Assembly (NCBI GenBank): GCA_027347805.1
Contig: DAIEQP010000421.1
Location: forward strand, 1 to 27,111
Source: Ignavibacteria bacterium
GTDB lineage: Bacteria > Bacteroidota > Ignavibacteria > Ignavibacteriales > Melioribacteraceae
Direction: 5' to 3'
Length of the DNA: 27,111 nucleotides
The notes below the pieces were generated by a model. That model was not told the DNA's origin. It saw only the letters and a program-made list of their open reading frames with translations, and did no database searches. A program made the translations under genes and the position numbers. Of this stretch, positions 23,154-27,111 are shown piece after piece. Position 1 is the stretch's first letter, and every line of letters starts with the position of its first letter.

Positions 23154-24158
23154 ATGAACGATAAATCAACATATGAGCACAAGGTTTTAGATTATGCCAG
23201 AAAAGATTTTTCGGCGCTGAACAAAAACCTTAATGTTGATGAAGCCCTAAAGAAGATACGATACGAAGGAATAGGTGAAAGAATAGTTTATTTCTACGTT
23301 GTTGACGACGAACAAAAACTTGTTGGCGTATTGCCCACAAGAAGATTATTAATCGGGAAAGCTGAGCAGAAGCTTGAAGAAATAATGGTTAAACGAGTTG
23401 CTGCACTGCCGGCTTCTTCAACGGTTTATGATGCATTGGAGTTTTTCGCCACATATAAATTTTTAGCATTCCCCGTTGTGGATGCTGAACGAAAGATACT
23501 AGGAATAGTTGATGTAAATCTTTTTACTGATGAATTGCTTGAAGAAAAAGATTCTGATGAAGAGGAAGATGCAAAACCGGTTGCTTATGATGCAATCTTT
23601 GAAACAATAGGTTTTCGAATTAGTGAAATAAAAAACGCTTCTCCTTTTAAAGCATGGAGAATTAGGTTGCCCTGGTTGATAGCAACTGTAACAAGCGGTA
23701 CAATTTGTGCTTTGCTAACCGGAATGTTTGAGACAACTCTTGCAGAGAGTTTAATAATTGTGTTCTTTTTTACTTTGGTTTTGGGACTTGGTGAAAGCGT
23801 TAGCATTCAATCCATGACAGTTACAATACAGATGATGCACTCGGCAAAACCAACATTAAAATGGTTTCTTAAAAATCTTTATAAGGAAGTGCAGACCTCT
23901 TTAATGCTGGGATTAAGTTGCTCAATAATTGTAGCCGCAGTAGTTATTGTCTGGAAAAATGATTTTGTCGCAGCAATTGTAATTGCGCTGAGTATTGTTC
24001 TTATACAAATAATTGCATCCGTGTGGGGTTTGGGTGTTCCGGCTTTGCTTCACAGAACAAAGCTTGATCCAAAAATTTCTGCCGGACCAATTACGCTTGC
24101 GCTTACAGATATTTGCACAATACTGTTTTACTTTGGTATAGCGACATTGATTTTGTAA
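23154..24158 (+). CDS. MgtE-like CBS-domain membrane protein, lacking MgtE_N
   Basis: This 334-residue protein combines a CBS pair (about 22-130; FYVVDDEQKLVGVLPTRRLL and FPVVDAERKILGIVDVNLF), an acidic linker (EEKDSDEEEDAK) and a five-helix MgtE-type channel domain (about 170-334). MgtE proteins (about 450 residues) import Mg2+ or Co2+ and are gated by their N and CBS domains. The N-terminal superhelical MgtE_N domain is absent here. RLPWLIATVTSG and the pore aspartate region AGPITLALTDICTILFYFGIAT fit the family. The usual GGNxGxQS motif reads LGESVSIQS, so conduction may differ. It lies between gyrB (91 bases) and gyrA (83 bases), and the ATG has only a weak ribosome binding site. Confidence 0.8.
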   Translation: MNDKSTYEHKVLDYARKDFSALNKNLNVDEALKKIRYEGIGERIVYFYVVDDEQKLVGVLPTRRLLIGKAEQKLEEIMVKRVAALPASSTVYDALEFFATYKFLAFPVVDAERKILGIVDVNLFTDELLEEKDSDEEEDAKPVAYDAIFETIGFRISEIKNASPFKAWRIRLPWLIATVTSGTICALLTGMFETTLAESLIIVFFFTLVLGLGESVSIQSMTVTIQMMHSAKPTLKWFLKNLYKEVQTSLMLGLSCSIIVAAVVIVWKNDFVAAIVIALSIVLIQIIASVWGLGVPALLHRTKLDPKISAGPITLALTDICTILFYFGIATLIL

Positions 24159-24170
24159 ACTTTGATCCTA

Positions 24171-24189
24171 TCTCTGATACGATCAGAGA
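24171..24189. repeat. 8-bp inverted repeat upstream of gyrA
   Basis: TCTCTGAT (24171-24178) and ATCAGAGA (24182-24189) flank ACG, 13 bases after the MgtE-like stop and about 53 bases before the gyrA ATG. No T tract follows on the + strand. It could be a regulatory hairpin or an operator. Confidence 0.6.
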
Positions 24190-24241
24190 GAGAACAAAAA
24201 AGAAAAATTTTTATAACAACATATAAAGCAGAAAATTATTT

Positions 24242-26677
24242 ATGACCACAATTTTCGAAAAAGTAGTACCTGTATCATTAGAAGAAGAAATGAAAACCTC
24301 ATACATCGATTATGCAATGAGCGTTATTGTTGCACGCGCCTTACCCGATGTAAGAGATGGACTAAAACCGGTTCACCGCAGAGTATTGTTTGGAATGCAT
24401 GAACTTGGTCTTGCACACAACAAACCATATAAAAAATCTGCACGTATCGTGGGAGAGGTTCTCGGTAAATATCATCCGCATGGCGATAGTGCTGTTTACG
24501 ATACAATGGTAAGAATGGCGCAGGAATGGTCTCTTCGATATCCGCTTGTTGATGGACAGGGAAACTTTGGATCAATAGATGGCGATAGCCCCGCGGCAAT
24601 GCGTTACACTGAAGCCCGCCTGGCTAGAATGGCAGATGAAATGCTTCGCGATCTTGATAAAAACACTGTAGACTTCGGACCCAATTTCGATGATTCGCTT
24701 CAGGAACCATTAGTTATGCCCTCCTACCTGCCGAATCTTTTGGTAAACGGAGGAAGCGGAATTGCTGTTGGTATGGCAACAAATATTCCTCCTCATAATT
24801 TGTGCGAAGTTGTTGATGGTTTGGTGTTGATGATTGATAATCCGAAAGTGAAACCGGAAGAATTGATGAAGATTATCAAGGCACCCGATTTTCCTACAGG
24901 CGGAATTATTTATGGTTACGATGGCGTAAAAGAAGCATACTTAACCGGAAGAGGAAGAGTTGTAATTCGCGCTAAAGCAAACATCGAAACGTTAAAGAAT
25001 GATAGAGAAAATATTATTATTTCCGAACTACCTTACCAGGTGAACAAAGCGGCACTGATTGAAAAAATAGCCGAACTGGTTCGCGATGGAAAACTCGAAG
25101 GAATCTCAAACATACGCGACGAAAGCGACCGTGACGGTATGCGCGTTGTTATAGAAACAAAACGAGACGGACAACCGGCAGTTATTCTTAATAATCTTTT
25201 CAAACACACATCAATGCAGGTTACGTTCGGCGTGATTATGCTCGCGCTTGTTAACGGTGCGCCAAAAGTTTTAACTCTTCAGCAAATGATGGAACATTTT
25301 CTTGATCACAGGATGGATGTTCTTATCCGCAGAACTAAATTTGATTTGGATGCTGCAGAACGCAGAGCCCACATTTTAGAAGGCTACATCATTGCGCTTG
25401 ATAATATTGACGAAGTAATTCAGACAATTAAAAAATCGCGTGATACCGAAACAGCAAAAACAAACTTGATGCGCAAGTTCAAACTGAGTGAAATTCAAGC
25501 AAAAGCAATTCTTGATATGAGATTGCAGCGTCTCACCGGTCTTGAAAGAAAGAAAATTGAAGACGAATACAAAGAAGTAATTAAGTTAATTCAGAAACTG
25601 AAAGCGATTCTTGGAAGCGAGAAGTTGAGAAAACAAATTATCAAGGATGAACTTCTTCTTTTAAAAGAAAAATATGGCGATGAAAGAAGAACAGAAATTA
25701 TCCGTGACTTCAAAGAATTTTCTCTTGAAGATACTATTGCCGAAGAAGATGTTGTTGTTACAATTTATCACGCAGGATTTATCAAACGCTTTCCTGTTAG
25801 CGGATACAGAAGACAGGGTCGCGGAGGCAAGGGTGTAACCGGCGCAGGTACACGAGAAGAAGATTTTATTGAACACATGTTTGTTGCCTCAACGCATCAT
25901 TACATTATGTTCTTTACCGATAAAGGAAAATGCTATTGGCTGAAAGTTCACGAAATTCCAGAAGGCGGACGAGCGACAAAAGGAAGATCGATTCTTAACT
26001 TAATTGAAAAAGATAAAGAAGAAAAGATAACAGCTTTTGTAACCGTTAAAGAATTTGTTGATGATAAATTTATTGTAATGGTTACAGAGCAGGGAACAAT
26101 AAAGAAAACAGTTCTCTCTGCTTATTCAAATATTCGCCGCGGAGGAATTCTTGCGATTAACCTTTCAGGTTCCGATCGCCTTGTTGAAGCGAAGCTTAGT
26201 GAAGGCAACAATGATATTATTATTGGAACAAAAGAAGGAATGGCTATTCGCTTTAACGAAAAAGATGTTCGCGATATGGGAAGAACTGCAACGGGTGTTC
26301 GCGGAATTAATCTTGGAAAGAAAGATGTTGTTATAGGAATGATAGTTGTTCGCAACGCAACAACATTAATGGTTGTTACCGACAGAGGATTTGGTAAGCG
26401 TTCCGAGATAGATGATTATAGAATTACCCGACGCGGTGGTAAAGGAGTTATTACTGTTAAAACTTCCGATAAAAATGGTAAGATGATAGCAATGAAAGAA
26501 GTAAATGACGGCGATGAATTAGTTATTATTACAACAGGCGGCATGGTATTGCGCCAGTCTGTAAGCGAACTTCGTGTGATGGGAAGAAATACACAGGGTG
26601 TAAGATTGATACGCCTCGGCGATAAAGATGAAATTGCAGATATCGCACGCGTAATTCCTGAAGAGGATGAAGAATAA
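24242..26677 (+). CDS. gyrA: DNA gyrase subunit A
   Basis: GyrA cuts and rejoins DNA in the gyrase tetramer. Its 811 residues show the winged-helix/tower core with SYIDYAMSVIVARALPDVRDGLKPVHRR and the catalytic Tyr122 in AAMRYTEARL. The quinolone region has HPHGDSAVYDTM (Ser83 and Asp87, the susceptible-type residues in E. coli numbering), followed by a long tower. The C-terminal beta-pinwheel (about 510-805) contains a GyrA box at 525-531 written QGRGGKG, one residue off the common QRRGGKG, plus a later RRGGKGV. That box marks it as gyrase rather than ParC. It ends in an acidic tail (EEDEE) and is followed by a terminator. The same-strand cluster suggests co-regulation with gyrB. Confidence 0.97.
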   Translation: MTTIFEKVVPVSLEEEMKTSYIDYAMSVIVARALPDVRDGLKPVHRRVLFGMHELGLAHNKPYKKSARIVGEVLGKYHPHGDSAVYDTMVRMAQEWSLRYPLVDGQGNFGSIDGDSPAAMRYTEARLARMADEMLRDLDKNTVDFGPNFDDSLQEPLVMPSYLPNLLVNGGSGIAVGMATNIPPHNLCEVVDGLVLMIDNPKVKPEELMKIIKAPDFPTGGIIYGYDGVKEAYLTGRGRVVIRAKANIETLKNDRENIIISELPYQVNKAALIEKIAELVRDGKLEGISNIRDESDRDGMRVVIETKRDGQPAVILNNLFKHTSMQVTFGVIMLALVNGAPKVLTLQQMMEHFLDHRMDVLIRRTKFDLDAAERRAHILEGYIIALDNIDEVIQTIKKSRDTETAKTNLMRKFKLSEIQAKAILDMRLQRLTGLERKKIEDEYKEVIKLIQKLKAILGSEKLRKQIIKDELLLLKEKYGDERRTEIIRDFKEFSLEDTIAEEDVVVTIYHAGFIKRFPVSGYRRQGRGGKGVTGAGTREEDFIEHMFVASTHHYIMFFTDKGKCYWLKVHEIPEGGRATKGRSILNLIEKDKEEKITAFVTVKEFVDDKFIVMVTEQGTIKKTVLSAYSNIRRGGILAINLSGSDRLVEAKLSEGNNDIIIGTKEGMAIRFNEKDVRDMGRTATGVRGINLGKKDVVIGMIVVRNATTLMVVTDRGFGKRSEIDDYRITRRGGKGVITVKTSDKNGKMIAMKEVNDGDELVIITTGGMVLRQSVSELRVMGRNTQGVRLIRLGDKDEIADIARVIPEEDEE

Positions 26678-26687
26678 CAATAATATG

Positions 26688-26713
26688 AGAGGCGCTTTAA
26701 GCGCCTCTTTCGT
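26688..26713. terminator. Bidirectional terminator after gyrA
   Basis: GAGGCGC (26689-26695) pairs with GCGCCTC (26701-26707) around TTTAA, followed by TTTCGTTT. It separates gyrA from the convergent receptor gene. The T tract is imperfect. Confidence 0.7.
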
Positions 26714-26724
26714 TTATATAGAAA

Positions 26725-27111
26725 TTAAAAACTCCAGCTAACTCCAAGCGTAGGAATTAAACCAAACAATTTATTCATATCAACTTTTAGATTGCCCGCA
26801 TTATCATAAGTGTATTTGTAGGAAAGAATATTTTCTCTCCCGAATAAATTTAGGACATCAATATAAACCAAAAGCGGATTCTTGAATAGAGAAAATTCTT
26901 TGCTGATTCGTAAATCAACTCTTTCATATGCGGGATAGTGATCAGTGTTTTTATCACCGCTAATCCACTTATAATATCCGGCTTTTTGATCCCACAATGC
27001 AGTTGAAGGCGTGAAGGCATAACCGCTTCCATAAAATCCACGAATGCTGAGCTCCCACGTCTCGAATAATTTGTAATCTATGACGGCAGAAAAAGTATGA
27101 CGTTGGTCTGT
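26725..27111 (-). CDS. TonB-dependent receptor, C-terminal part (partial)
   Basis: The frame stays open to the edge of the window, so the 5' part lies outside it. The visible 129 residues are the last strands of a TonB-dependent outer-membrane barrel: TDQRHTFSAVIDYKLFETW, then LSIRGFYGSGYAFTP, YPAYERVDLRISKEF, LLVYIDVLNLFGRENI and LGVSWSF. The YxRxDLRxxKxF and VYxDxxNLF elements are typical of the receptor C-terminus in Bacteroidota, and the terminal Phe is the usual BAM insertion signal. The ligand cannot be judged from this fragment. It converges with gyrA. Confidence 0.85.
   Translation of the reverse strand, partial: TDQRHTFSAVIDYKLFETWELSIRGFYGSGYAFTPSTALWDQKAGYYKWISGDKNTDHYPAYERVDLRISKEFSLFKNPLLVYIDVLNLFGRENILSYKYTYDNAGNLKVDMNKLFGLIPTLGVSWSF

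Noticed and set aside
1..27111. CRISPR arrays, insertion sequences, tRNA or rRNA genes
   Set aside because: No regularly spaced repeats, transposase genes, terminal inverted repeats or recognisable RNA gene sequences were seen.

Overview
The window is AT-rich chromosomal DNA, most likely from the Bacteroidota/Chlorobi side of the tree and possibly an Ignavibacteria-like lineage. The evidence is a DUF4252 lipid-surface-type protein, a CBM9-like/DUF5916 outer-membrane protein, a TonB-dependent receptor ending in an aromatic residue, and a compact dnaA-dnaN-recF-DUF721-gyrB-gyrA cluster. This placement is inferred from gene content, not from a search.

Layout. (1) 1-3460: two exported or envelope proteins on the + strand (DUF4252; CBM9/DUF5916), each followed by a clear terminator. 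(2) 3461-10300: a seven-gene minus-strand efflux operon read from the right: TetR regulator, TolC-like outer-membrane factor, lipoprotein HlyD-type adaptor, two separate ABC ATPases and two ABC-2 permeases. It resembles the E. coli cecR-ybhGFSR system, but the double ATPase YbhF is split into two genes and an outer-membrane factor is included. A near-consensus promoter lies inside a four-copy array of alternating GGAAACT/AGTTTCC sites just upstream of the regulator. (3) 10362-14907: a SAM methyltransferase, a GroES-like gene interrupted by one in-frame TAA, an M2/M3-type zinc metallopeptidase, a Fic-family protein with degenerate motifs, and mscL. (4) 14905-16421: an asparaginase translationally coupled to a small membrane protein with an HEGGH motif. 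(5) 16422-26713: the replication-origin neighbourhood. It contains dnaA, dnaN, recF, a DUF721/DciA-like gene, gyrB, a short MgtE-like CBS/membrane protein and gyrA, all on +. DnaA boxes and inverted repeats lie on both sides of dnaA. (6) 26725-27111: the 3' end of a TonB-dependent receptor on the minus strand.

How it fits together. Transcription diverges around the dnaA region (asparaginase leftward, dnaA onward rightward), as expected if oriC lies at 16.4-18.5 kb. The right half supplies initiation (DnaA), the sliding clamp, gap repair (RecF), probable helicase loading (DUF721/DciA) and DNA gyrase. The left half is envelope and export. I do not see a wholly new multi-gene system. The most notable signals are the complementary degeneracy of the two ABC ATPases, the operator array, the interrupted GroES-like gene, the degenerate Fic protein, and a perfect 28-bp palindrome two bases from a perfect DnaA box upstream of dnaA.
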